Positions 43,942 to 51,930 of a DNA stretch of 64,000 nucleotides are shown here, in pieces; within the stretch, counting starts at the first letter, position 1; each line of letters begins with the position of its first letter. Made by a program: the position numbers and the translations under genes. Below the pieces are notes generated by a model. That model was given only the letters and a program-made list of their open reading frames with translations. It was not told where the DNA came from and did no database searches. Source of the DNA: Bog-756 sp963812525 (lineage in GTDB: Bacteria > Actinomycetota > Acidimicrobiia > Acidimicrobiales > RAAP-2); NCBI GenBank assembly GCA_963812525.1, contig CAWEVL010000011.1:1116001-1180000 (forward strand), given 5' to 3'.

Positions 43942-44754
43942 ATGGCTGTCAGCGCCCCGCTGAGCATGAGCAGAGACGGAATCGCATTGATGGGAGAGCG
44001 GTGGCGGGGAACGGGCCCCGTGGCGGTGTTTCTCCACGCGGGAGTGACGGATCGCCGGTGCTGGAACCAGGTCGTTGGACAGCTCGTCCAGTCCGTGACG
44101 CCAGTGACGTATGACCGACGGGGGTTCGGACAGACCCCCACCTCACCGGCACCGTTCTCGCATGTCGATGACCTGCTTGCCCTGCTTGAAGTCGTAGCTG
44201 ACGAACCAGCGTGGTTGGTGGGCAGTTCCATGGGTGGAGGAGTAGCACTCGATGCCGCACTCACGGCTCCTGAGCTGGTGGCGGGCCTTGTGCTGATCGC
44301 TCCTGCAGTGAGCGGCAGCTCCGAGTTCGAATTGGATCCTGACACGTCCCGTCTCGACCGCCTGCTCGACGATGCCATCGAGAGAGCCAGCCTCGAAGAG
44401 ATCAACCGTCTGGAGACCTGGCTGTGGTTGGACGGGCCGGGGCAACCGGAAGGCCGAGTCGGAGGGCCAGTCCGGTCTCTCGCTCTCGAGATGAACGAGG
44501 TCATCCTTCGCAACGATGTCCCCGAGGAGGCCGGAGCCAGCGGCTTGGACGCCTGGGATCGGATCGATGATGTTCGCGTACCGGCCATGGTGGCCTGTGG
44601 CGATCTCGACGTGCCCTTCCTCCAAAGGAGCAGTCGAGAGCTTGCTGACCGCCTTCCGTCCGGAGGATTCGTCGAACTGAAGGGCACGGCACACCTTCCG
44701 CAAATGGAGAACCCGGCCGTGGTAGCCCATCTGGTCCGCCAGGCTTCCTCCTAG
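43942..44754 (+). CDS. alpha/beta hydrolase
   Basis: 270 residues. The oxyanion strand is PVAVFLHAGVTDRRCWNQV, the nucleophile elbow VGSSMGGGVALDAAL (Ser in G-S-S-M-G), the acid ACGDLDVPFL and the catalytic His ELKGTAHLPQMENPAVVAHL, all in the expected order. Cap region 140-200 is helical and acidic. Similar proteins are esterases, lactonases or C-C hydrolases of aromatic pathways; the substrate is not deducible. ATG 43942 follows an AAAAGGCGG at 43921-43929 with long spacing. A short repeat of unknown function follows downstream. Confidence 0.9.
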   Translation: MAVSAPLSMSRDGIALMGERWRGTGPVAVFLHAGVTDRRCWNQVVGQLVQSVTPVTYDRRGFGQTPTSPAPFSHVDDLLALLEVVADEPAWLVGSSMGGGVALDAALTAPELVAGLVLIAPAVSGSSEFELDPDTSRLDRLLDDAIERASLEEINRLETWLWLDGPGQPEGRVGGPVRSLALEMNEVILRNDVPEEAGASGLDAWDRIDDVRVPAMVACGDLDVPFLQRSSRELADRLPSGGFVELKGTAHLPQMENPAVVAHLVRQASS

Positions 44755-44770
44755 CGGTGTCTGTTCCCTG

Positions 44771-44857
44771 TCGCCGGGTCAGTGGGACACCGTGGTCGTT
44801 TCCCGATGCCACGTTCCCCTCTCTCATCCCAAGGTCGTGCATCGCAAGCTCAGGATG
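44771..44857 (+). repeat. dispersed intergenic repeat, copy A
   Basis: Contains CCGGGTCAGTGGGACACCGT from 44774 and the 3' block TTCCCCTCTCTCATCCCAAG. The first 22 bases match copy C (59491) at 20 of 22 positions. Located between the hydrolase and the RibD/DHFR-like gene. Confidence 0.5.
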
Positions 44858-44959
44858 CCCGGGGCTGAGGGCAGCGGCTCGACCACCGCCCGGCAGGAGG
44901 GCCTCTTGGTCGCCGCACGACCTTGGAGCGCAACTTCGATCCTCCGAAAGGCAATTGCC

Positions 44960-45538
44960 ATGGCCAAGTTGATTTTCTCGGCGATTACGTCGCTCGACGG
45001 GTATATCGAAGACGAGGAAGGCAACTTCGACTGGGGCGCGCCTGACGAGGAGGTGTTCAGCTTCGTCAACGACTTGGAGCGGCCGGTCGGCACCTACCTC
45101 TATGGGCGCCGGATGTACGAGACGATGGTCTACTGGGAGACGGTGCAGGCTCTCGCCGACGATCCACCCTGCGTACGGGAGTTCGGCGAGTTGTGGCAGG
45201 CAGCCGACAAAATCGTGTACTCCAAGTCGCTGGATACGGTGTCAAGCGGCAACACGCGTCTCGAGCGCCGTTTTGACCCGACGGTGATCCGAGAGATGAA
45301 GATTACCCGGGAACGCGATATCACCGTGGGCGGGCCCAACCTGGCGGCGCAGGCGTTCGAGGCCGGTCTGGTCGACGAATGCCAGCTCTTCCTGACGCCC
45401 ATGGTCGTGGGGGGTGGCAAACCGTCATTGCCGAACCGCGTCCGGCTCGACCTCGAACTGCTCAACGAGCGCCGTTTCCGCAGCGGCGTCGTGTTCCTCC
45501 ATTACCGCACGTCGGTCGCTGGCCCAGAGCATCCCTGA
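44960..45538 (+). CDS. dihydrofolate reductase/RibD C-terminal family protein (1 of 3)
   Basis: 192 residues. Opening AKLIFSAITSLDGYIEDEEG with the SLDG motif of RibD_C/DHFR-like proteins, GTYLYGRRMYETM in the cofactor region, IVYSKSL, then DITVGGPNLAAQAFEAGLVD and ECQLFLTPMVVGGGKPSLP. Probably an NAD(P)H-dependent reductase; the actual substrate in this family is rarely known. ATG 44960 is preceded by GAAAGG. Two further members lie within 2.4 kb (45643-46288 and 46721-47320). Confidence 0.9.
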   Translation: MAKLIFSAITSLDGYIEDEEGNFDWGAPDEEVFSFVNDLERPVGTYLYGRRMYETMVYWETVQALADDPPCVREFGELWQAADKIVYSKSLDTVSSGNTRLERRFDPTVIREMKITRERDITVGGPNLAAQAFEAGLVDECQLFLTPMVVGGGKPSLPNRVRLDLELLNERRFRSGVVFLHYRTSVAGPEHP

Positions 45539-45642
45539 ACGCTGCCGGGCCGTTAGGGCAAGCTGGCACTTGGACGGCACGCCTGATGTCCTTATCCTTG
45601 GCGTGCATCCGATTCATTTGACGGACCGATAGAAGGAGCAGG

Positions 45643-46288
45643 ATGTCTCAGCTGCTGAGGGTACAGTGCTTCAACGTGTCGCTCGACGGGTTCGGCGCCG
45701 GTGATGGCCAGAGCCTGGACCACCCATTCGGGCACGCCAACCCCGCAGACCTGTTCTCGTGGGCCGGCGCCACGGCCAGCTGGGTGAACCGCACTGACCC
45801 CGGCGGCAGTCGAGGACTCGACGACTACTTCACCCGCGACATGACACGCAACATCGGTGCCGAGATCATGGGTCGCAACAAGTTCGGTCCCCAGCGCGGT
45901 TCGTGGGACAATCACGAGTGGAAGGGCTGGTGGGGTGACGCCCCACCGTTCCACACCCCGGTGTTCGTGCTGACCCATCACGACCGCCCGTCGTTCACCT
46001 TGTCCGACACCACGTTCCACTTCCTCAACGCCACCCCCGCCGAAGCCTTGCGACAAGCGAAGCAGGCCGCATGCGGCCTGGACGTGCGCCTGGGTGGCGG
46101 CGTCGCAACCGTCCGCGAGTTCCTGGACGCCGATCTCGTAGACACGTTGCACATCGCGGTCGCGCCAATCGAGCTCGAGCCGCGGTGAACGCCTCTGGAA
46201 GTCACACCGTGAGCTACTCGACCGCTTCCATCTCGAATCCGTGGCCAGCCCCACCGGAGTGACCCACCTACTGCTTTGGCACCGGTGA
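45643..46288 (+). pseudogene. RibD/DHFR-like family protein (2 of 3), frameshifted near the 3' end
   Basis: ATG 45643 with AAGGAG five bases upstream. Protein LLRVQCFNVSLDGFGAGDGQ to LDVRLGGGVATVREFLDADL, then VDTLHIAVAPIELEPR and stop at 46188. In the other frame the family ending follows at once: GERLWKSHRELLDRFHLESV, ASPTGVTHLLLWHR, stop at 46288. One extra base near 46178 (CTCGAGCCGCGG) explains the break. Joined length about 214, normal for this subgroup. It may be a read error or a mild truncation; the shortened protein would lack the last two strands. Confidence 0.75.
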
Positions 46289-46354
46289 CCAGCAGGCAGC
46301 GTCAACCAGCGAACGAATGACAGGCGATCGGAGGCGTCCCAACGGACCGAGCAA

Positions 46355-46551
46355 TTACCCGGAGATGTGCTGGCCGGGCAGGTAAGCGCTGACGTTGATG
46401 GTGCGATCGACCGGCAATCCTCCCAGCGGGGGTGGGCTCTGCCCGTCGATGATGTCTTGAAAGCTCGCGCCGTACTCGACCCTCCCTGTCACCGACAGGG
46501 TGTACTCGTAGACTTCTCACCTTCGATTTTCGCGTCATAACTTTCGGCCCT
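46355..46551 (-). pseudogene. remnant of an unidentified protein
   Basis: On the minus strand a clean C-terminus is readable: VYEYTLSVTGRVEYGASFQD, IIDGQSPPPLGGLPVDRTIN, VSAYLPGQHISG, then stop at 46355. Upstream the same protein seems to continue in another frame (AESYDAKIEGE), separated by a two-base shift near 46515. No start or domain can be assigned. The rest of 46289-46720 is not coding. Confidence 0.45.
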
Positions 46552-46657
46552 TCGTTGGCGTCGGCAGCCCTTCCGATGCCGTCGAAATGTGCACTAGACC
46601 TTCCTGATGGTGCGCCAGATGCCCCCGAAGCACCGTCGGTGAGGCACCCAGGCCGAC

Positions 46658-46686
46658 GATGACCTGCACTATCGGTGCAGGTCATC
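46658..46686 (-). terminator. strong hairpin downstream of the third RibD/DHFR-like gene
   Basis: GATGACCTGCAC (46658-46669) and GTGCAGGTCATC (46675-46686) form a perfect 12-bp stem with the 5-nt loop TATCG. It lies about 35 bp past the stop of the minus-strand gene ending at 46721. No U-tract follows. Confidence 0.6.
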
Positions 46687-46720
46687 CCGACCGCTCTGCG
46701 CCCCTCGCTTCGGCGCCACC

Positions 46721-47320
46721 TCAGCCAGCGACGACGCGGTAGCGCACATGCGTGGCCTCCGGGGTGTCGATCACCCGGATGATTTCCAACTCGACTCTCC
46801 CCGGCAACACCTCGAACAGTCGTCGGCCACCACCGAACAGCACAGGGACCTGGTGAACCTGCAATTCATCGAGCACGTCCACCGCGAGCGCCGTCTGTGC
46901 CGTATAGGCACCATGGACTAGGACGTTGCGATCACCTGCCGCAGCTTTCGCCTGCGCCATCGCGCTGGCGATGCCATCCGTCACATACGTCACCAGCGGA
47001 TACTTCGCGACCGACGTTCCCGGCGGACGATGACTGGGCACGAAGATTGGGACGCCGTCGGGGTGATCGCCGCCCCAGTGATCGACCTGCTCGACGGTAT
47101 TCCGACCGGAGAGCACCGCACCGGTCTCGTTGATCTCGTCCAGAAATTGTTTGCCTATTGACGCATCAATGGTCTCGGCGCTCGGCGCCGCATCTGAAGC
47201 AAACCCGTACCACTCGTGCAGCCGCATGAAGCCATCCCCGCCGGGGTTACCCGGTTGATCATTGGGGCCAGCGATGTACCCGTCAAGTGACATCGACATG
47301 TAGAGCACAGATCTGGACAT
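46721..47320 (-). CDS. dihydrofolate reductase/RibD C-terminal family protein (3 of 3)
   Basis: 199 residues from ATG 47320, with GGAAAGG eight bases upstream. Opening RSVLYMSMSLDGYIAGPNDQ with SLDGYIAG, GAVLSGRNTVEQVDHWGGDH in the cofactor region, NVLVHGAYTAQTALAVDVLD and ELQVHQVPVLFGGGRRLFEV. It belongs to the same family as the other two members but is not a recent duplicate of either. A strong hairpin terminator lies downstream. Presumably a pyridine-nucleotide-dependent reductase. Confidence 0.9.
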   Translation of the reverse strand: MSRSVLYMSMSLDGYIAGPNDQPGNPGGDGFMRLHEWYGFASDAAPSAETIDASIGKQFLDEINETGAVLSGRNTVEQVDHWGGDHPDGVPIFVPSHRPPGTSVAKYPLVTYVTDGIASAMAQAKAAAGDRNVLVHGAYTAQTALAVDVLDELQVHQVPVLFGGGRRLFEVLPGRVELEIIRVIDTPEATHVRYRVVAG

Positions 47321-48002
47321 GTAGCGAACCTTTCCCATGTGAACCCGCAGATTGGTCAGCTCTCGCACAGACGACGTACGGTGAAGAACCTCATCGGTGA
47401 CTCTACGCCCTGACCCGGAACGCTGCCGGTAGAAAGGGATCCCCCGTCGTTGCAGACACCCGACTCCCCTCTCATCCAGTGGTCGCGCGACACGGTCTGG
47501 GGATGCCTCCTCTGAGATCGGACTCCTCCCTCTGGCGTCTTCCTGGAGTGTGGTCCACGAGAGCTGGTCAACCTCACCCTTGCTGCTGGCCACACGCGTC
47601 CGCCCGGCGACAGACTCCGGCCGGACGCCGGAGGGGCTATCGCCCAGCCAAACAAGGAGGTCAAGGGGATGATGGCCTCGACCGCCGGCTTCGTGACTTC
47701 CACCTGCTGTGGCCACGCTTGACCGATCCGCCCGCCTGCCGTCAGTGAACGCCCCGGAAGATCGGTGCCGGGCGCCTCAGGGCGTTGACCGGCCCCAGTG
47801 ATGAGCGCCGCACGTCGGGCGACGGACCAGCTTGGAACGGCGCGGCGGGCGGCACAACCGAGGTCGGATCCGCCCCAGCACCGAGCACGATCGGAGAAGC
47901 ACACGACGGGACGACGCACCTATGGTTATCGCACGGTAGTCAACCTCGTTCGCATGGCTGATCCTGGTTGCCGGCCGATCCGGATGAAAGGAGGCTCGAC
48001 AC
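47321..48002. other. intergenic region with dispersed repeat copy E
   Basis: About 680 bp without a supported gene. The repeat copy occupies 47453-47515. AAAGGAGG just before 48003 belongs to the DUF1059 gene. Confidence 0.45.
47453..47515 (+). repeat. dispersed intergenic repeat, copy E (3' half)
   Basis: ACTCCCCTCTCATCC (47463-47477) followed by AGTGGTCGCGCGACACGG matches the 3' block of copies A, C and D. The 5' block is not recognisable. Confidence 0.4.
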
Positions 48003-48239
48003 ATGAAAACTATGACATGTAAGCAGTTAGGAGGCCCCTGTGATCTCTCGCTCCGGGGAACTACTGCTGATGAGGTCATAAAGGCGCAAGACAGCCATCT
48101 ACAGACGATGGTCGCAGGCGGTGATGAGACGCACAAGGAAGCGTTGAAGGCCATGAAAGGCAGGTGGAGGCATCCCTTGTCGGGAATGGCATGGTACCGG
48201 AACGCCAAGCGTGATTTTGCCGCACTTCCCGAAGACTGA
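48003..48239 (+). CDS. DUF1059-like small protein
   Basis: 78 residues. MKTMTCKQLGGPCDLSLRGT, ADEVIKAQDSHLQTMVAGGD and MKGRWRHPLSGMAWYRNAKR follow the DUF1059 pattern with conserved Cys6/Cys13-type residues and several His. ATG 48003 has the near-perfect ribosome binding site AAAGGAGG. Function is unknown; the family occurs near stress and lipid genes. It stands alone. Confidence 0.85.
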   Translation: MKTMTCKQLGGPCDLSLRGTTADEVIKAQDSHLQTMVAGGDETHKEALKAMKGRWRHPLSGMAWYRNAKRDFAALPED

Positions 48240-48496
48240 TCGGTAGTCATTTCGGAGGGGGCGGTCCGAGCTCCGGAAACACATCCCACAAAAGGCCCAT
48301 CCTTGAGAGACCTCGATCAACGACAGCAGGTCGGCACTGGCTTCGAGACCCAACGGCCGAGTGCCCCGAGCGGATGTCACTTGCTGCCACGGGGCAAGCG
48401 CTCCGTGCGAGAATCTAGGCAAGTCCGAACGGAAGATGGCGAGCCAGTACCGCCCCCAATATCGCCGCGGGTACTGTCCGGGCCTATCGAGTCTGC

Positions 48497-51097
48497 CTAC
48501 GCCGACGAACCGAGAAATGGAGCATCGCCGAAGGCAAAGATGCCGCCGTCGGTTGCCATCAGCCAATAGCCCTGACCTGTGCCGTCCGAAGCCATGCCCA
48601 CCACGGGCTTGTTGAGCCGGATCCCACCGGTAGATCCGTGGAACACGGCGTCGCCGAAGGAGAAGATGCCTCCGTCGGTGGCCACCAGCCAGTAGCCCTG
48701 TCCCGAGGCGTCCGAGGCCATGCCCACCACCGGCTGGTTGAGGTGCATGGCTCCCGTGGAACCGTGAAACACGGCATCGCCGAAGGAGAAGATGCCTCCG
48801 TCGGTGGCCACCAGCCAGTAGCCGTTACCGGTGGCGTCGGCCGTCATGCCCACCACCGGTCGGTTGAGGTGCATCCCACCGGTGGAGCCGAGGAACTGGG
48901 CATCGCCGAAGGAGAAGATTCCGCCGTCGGAGGCCACCAGCCAGTACCCCTGTCCCGTGGCGTCCGAGGCCATGCCCACGATGGGCTGGTTGAGATGGAT
49001 CCCACCGGTGGACCCGTGGAATTGGGCATCGCCGAAGGCGAAGATTCCGCCGTCGCGGGCCACCAACCAGTACCCGAGTCCACTGCTGTCGGTGGCCATG
49101 CCGACGATGGGCTGATTGAGAGGCGTGCCCGTCATAGCGCCGTAGCAAGCCGCGCCCCCGAATGCAGCCACGTCACCGGCGGTGTCCACCTCGTAGTAGC
49201 CGGAGCCAGACTTGGTGGCGGAGCCTCCCACCACGCTCCCGGCCGGAAGGTGGCCGACGCACGCCGTCGATCCGGTCGCGCCTCCAGAGGGTGAACCGCC
49301 ACCCGATAGCGAGGTCGTGGGCGGAGCGAACGTGTAGGACTGGGGATCGAAGACGGCACCAGTGGCGTTGTGGGGCCTGACCGTGACCGTGTCGCCGGTC
49401 ACGGTTACCTGCAGGAAATTGTAGACATCCGCCGCGGCCACCGTGTTGCCGGCTGGCGCACCCTGGCCACAGGAAGAGCCGGCGCCCCCATTCGGGCTGT
49501 AGCCGAGGGCATAGACACTGGCGGTCTGCATCATCGAGGTGCATGAACCGCCGGTCACGGGCTCGAGCACGCCGCCACCCCCGCCCGTGACGTAGCTGAT
49601 CAGCTGGCCCTTCTGCTGATAGTTGTCGGGGATGATGCGCTGGTATGTATGGGCGTGGCCGTTGAAGGCCATCTGGACACCGTTGCCGGTCAGCAGCCTC
49701 TCGAGGCTGACCGACGCCTGAGGATTGATCGAGCTGTCGTTTTGGATATACGGATCCGATGGTTGGGTGGCGTTCACCGATCGCACCGGATAGTGCATCA
49801 CCGCGAATTTGATCCCGCCTGGGTGGGCGGCCAGATCAGCCTGCAGCCACCGGTACTCAGGAGAGCTGGTCCGCCAGTGCTCGTCTGCGTCGGCCTGATA
49901 GCCCTTACAATAGGAAGGGGTTGGGCACAGCGAACCGGTGGCGTTGCCCGATCCCGTCGGTCCACCGGTGCCGTCGGACCAGGCCCCATCGATGACATAG
50001 ATGCGGACATTTCCGGTGGAGAAGGCGTACCAGTCGTCGGGGAACGAGCCGTTGATCCCGTCGATACCGCTGTAGCTGTTGAAGGCGTATGTACCGCCCG
50101 ACGAAGCCGTCGTCGTGGGGGTGGGCCACACCTTGAGTGTGGTGACGTTCTGCCCATGATTTCCGTCAGCGGTGAAGGTGGGGATGCCACCGGTCTGGGG
50201 GAAGTAACTGGGAGCGAAGATGTTGCTGATCTCGGGAGCCGTGGTGCCCGCCGGAGGCACACTGCCGGTCTGCTGCAGGTCTCCATAGGTGGACTGGTTG
50301 CCTCCGTTGTAGGCAACGTCGCCGGCGATGAGGAGGAAGCGAGCGCCAGAGCTTCCGATCTGCCGATAGATCGAGGCCTGGTCGGGATTGATCGGGTTGT
50401 TGGGATCGGCACCGGGGAACGGGACGTCACTGGTGGCGCTGGAGGATGCGAAGTTCTCCCCGCTGTCTGCGATGACGTCGAAGGTCACTGGCGTCGTCGA
50501 CGACGTGCTGACGGGGTCGAGTGTGGTGAAGGTCTGGTACGCCTTCGACGGGGGAAGGAGGTCCGACGCCCCGGCCTGGTTGGTCGAGAACACTGCGTAG
50601 CAGTAGGTCGCACCGGGAGCGAGATTCTGGGTCGGCACCGAAGCCTGATATTCGTTGACCGTGGCGCCCACCCCGTTGGTCACTGTGAACGCCCAGGGGG
50701 TGGTGGAAGCGCCCCCCGACATCAGCGGGATAGAGGTCGGCACGGGAAGGGCGCTGTTCGACCATGTGGTGGTGGACGACGGGCAGCTGCCACCGGTCAT
50801 CGAAGCGACCTTCACCGAACCCGGGGCACTGGACGAGGTGGCCCAATTGATGAGTGCTGAGGTCTGGGTGAGGTCGGTCACATATGGGGCCCGGGTGAGG
50901 CTGGAGCCGAATCCGGCGTAGGGCGTGACCGGCAGCGGGACGTCCGACGCTCCGGCCACCGCCGTCGCTGTCGTGGCCGTCGCCACTCCCGTGACCGAAA
51001 GTAGTAGTAGAACTCCGATGGAGAGAGATCTTGGTCCTACCCGCCTCCACCGCCTTGTCGTACCCCACCCGTACGTCTGAGCCTGCCGCTGTGACAT
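48497..51097 (-). CDS. secreted purple-acid-phosphatase-like metallophosphoesterase fused to DGGIFxFG repeats
   Basis: 866 residues. The signal peptide (RSLSIGVLLLLSVTGVATAT) is followed by an N-terminal Fn3-like PAP domain (APYVTDLTQTSALINWATSS). The metallophosphoesterase core has VIADSGENF, GDVAY with Asp260, GNHG with His314, MHYPV, and GHAH with His481/His483, so a two-metal site is likely. From about residue 630 there are six repeat modules (GYWLVARDGGIFAFGDAQF, HGSTGGIHLNQPIVGMATD and so on) of about 48 residues each. Expected to hydrolyse phosphate esters outside the cell, with the repeats as a surface or binding unit. ATG 51097 has GAGGGG upstream; a structured leader precedes the gene. 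Confidence 0.9.
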   Translation of the reverse strand: MSQRQAQTYGWGTTRRWRRVGPRSLSIGVLLLLSVTGVATATTATAVAGASDVPLPVTPYAGFGSSLTRAPYVTDLTQTSALINWATSSSAPGSVKVASMTGGSCPSSTTTWSNSALPVPTSIPLMSGGASTTPWAFTVTNGVGATVNEYQASVPTQNLAPGATYCYAVFSTNQAGASDLLPPSKAYQTFTTLDPVSTSSTTPVTFDVIADSGENFASSSATSDVPFPGADPNNPINPDQASIYRQIGSSGARFLLIAGDVAYNGGNQSTYGDLQQTGSVPPAGTTAPEISNIFAPSYFPQTGGIPTFTADGNHGQNVTTLKVWPTPTTTASSGGTYAFNSYSGIDGINGSFPDDWYAFSTGNVRIYVIDGAWSDGTGGPTGSGNATGSLCPTPSYCKGYQADADEHWRTSSPEYRWLQADLAAHPGGIKFAVMHYPVRSVNATQPSDPYIQNDSSINPQASVSLERLLTGNGVQMAFNGHAHTYQRIIPDNYQQKGQLISYVTGGGGGVLEPVTGGSCTSMMQTASVYALGYSPNGGAGSSCGQGAPAGNTVAAADVYNFLQVTVTGDTVTVRPHNATGAVFDPQSYTFAPPTTSLSGGGSPSGGATGSTACVGHLPAGSVVGGSATKSGSGYYEVDTAGDVAAFGGAACYGAMTGTPLNQPIVGMATDSSGLGYWLVARDGGIFAFGDAQFHGSTGGIHLNQPIVGMASDATGQGYWLVASDGGIFSFGDAQFLGSTGGMHLNRPVVGMTADATGNGYWLVATDGGIFSFGDAVFHGSTGAMHLNQPVVGMASDASGQGYWLVATDGGIFSFGDAVFHGSTGGIRLNKPVVGMASDGTGQGYWLMATDGGIFAFGDAPFLGSSA

Positions 51098-51181
51098 CGG
51101 AACCCCTCACCCCAAAGAAGGCAATCCTAACGTAGGTTGCAATCTGGTTTAGGGGCGGGGGAGCGCGAGATTGCTCCTTGA

Positions 51182-51423
51182 CCCTGATCAGGGCTATCCG
51201 CCTCAGCGGTCTTGGGGCTGTGCCCACTCACTCTGCAGGTGGGAGTCCTTCGCCTTTGGCCTCCCCTGATCACCGGGCCCATGGGGCACAGTGTCTGTGG
51301 TTGAATCGGTACCGCTCCGAAGGAGCGGCCTCACGCCCTCCCGCCTGGGGCTTGACGTGAGGCCGCTACAACCTCAGGGTCCGCCGTGCACTGGGGGGTA
51401 GTGCAGTGGACCACGGACAGTGT
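51182..51423 (-). promoter_or_regulatory. highly structured leader of the phosphatase gene (candidate RNA switch/attenuator)
   Basis: Several helices crowd into 240 bp upstream of the phosphatase start: the palindrome CCCTGATCAGGG (51182-51193); CTGTGCCC/GGGCACAG (51218-51225 with 51284-51291); GTCTGTGG/CCACGGAC (51293-51300 with 51411-51418, extendable); CCGCTCC/GGAGCGG (51312-51318 with 51322-51328); GCGGCCTCACG/CGTGAGGCCGC (51325-51335 with 51356-51366); TGCACT/AGTGCA (51387-51392 with 51400-51405). The third-to-last and next-to-last helices share 51325-51328, so they cannot both form. This is the signature of a switch. Confidence 0.55.
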
Positions 51424-51930
51424 ATCGGTCGCTAAGGCTTGCACCTTGGCATTTCTCCAATCGTCCGATCAGTGGGACACCGGTTCCGGATGGCCCCTCC
51501 CTTGCTCATCCCATGACCTCCAGTACTCCGCCAAAGAGAGCCGCTCAGTTGGCTGACCCTGGCGGCCACCAGTTGGCCCGCTCCATGGTCACGTCGCGTA
51601 CCGTCTCCTCGAGCCAACTCCACGCTTTCTTCGACTGCCGTCGGAGGATGTCGACCTCCGCAGTCGGTGCTCTCCCCGGTTCGGCCACGGACTACCTCCA
51701 CCGACATCTCGCCTCGACGTGGCCATCATGGATCCGCCAGGCGACACCGTCAACCGAGCCGGCCCAGGCTCGGCAGCCCCGACGTCAGCTCACTCGTCAG
51801 GCAATGGTTTGCCCGGGAACAGTTACTTGGGACATCGGCGTTTGGGCCGATAGACCGGAGCTTGATGAGCTGGTCAGCACGGCAGGGAGGGCACCGCCAC
51901 TACCGGCACCTACTCCCCGGGTACGGATTC
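51424..51930. other. intergenic region with repeat copy B
   Basis: No supported gene. Repeat copy B (51461-51523) is present. The remaining frames are Pro/Arg/Ser-rich. The 3' end abuts the stop of the collagen-like secreted gene. Confidence 0.4.
51461..51523 (+). repeat. dispersed intergenic repeat, copy B
   Basis: TCAGTGGGACACCG is shared exactly with copy A; the 3' block TTGCTCATCCCATGACC parallels the others. The middle is shorter than in copies A and C. Confidence 0.45.

Noticed and set aside
48497..49210. About 144-bp periodic repeats
   Set aside because: These encode the DGGIFxFG modules of the phosphatase protein, so they are protein repeats and not a separate element.
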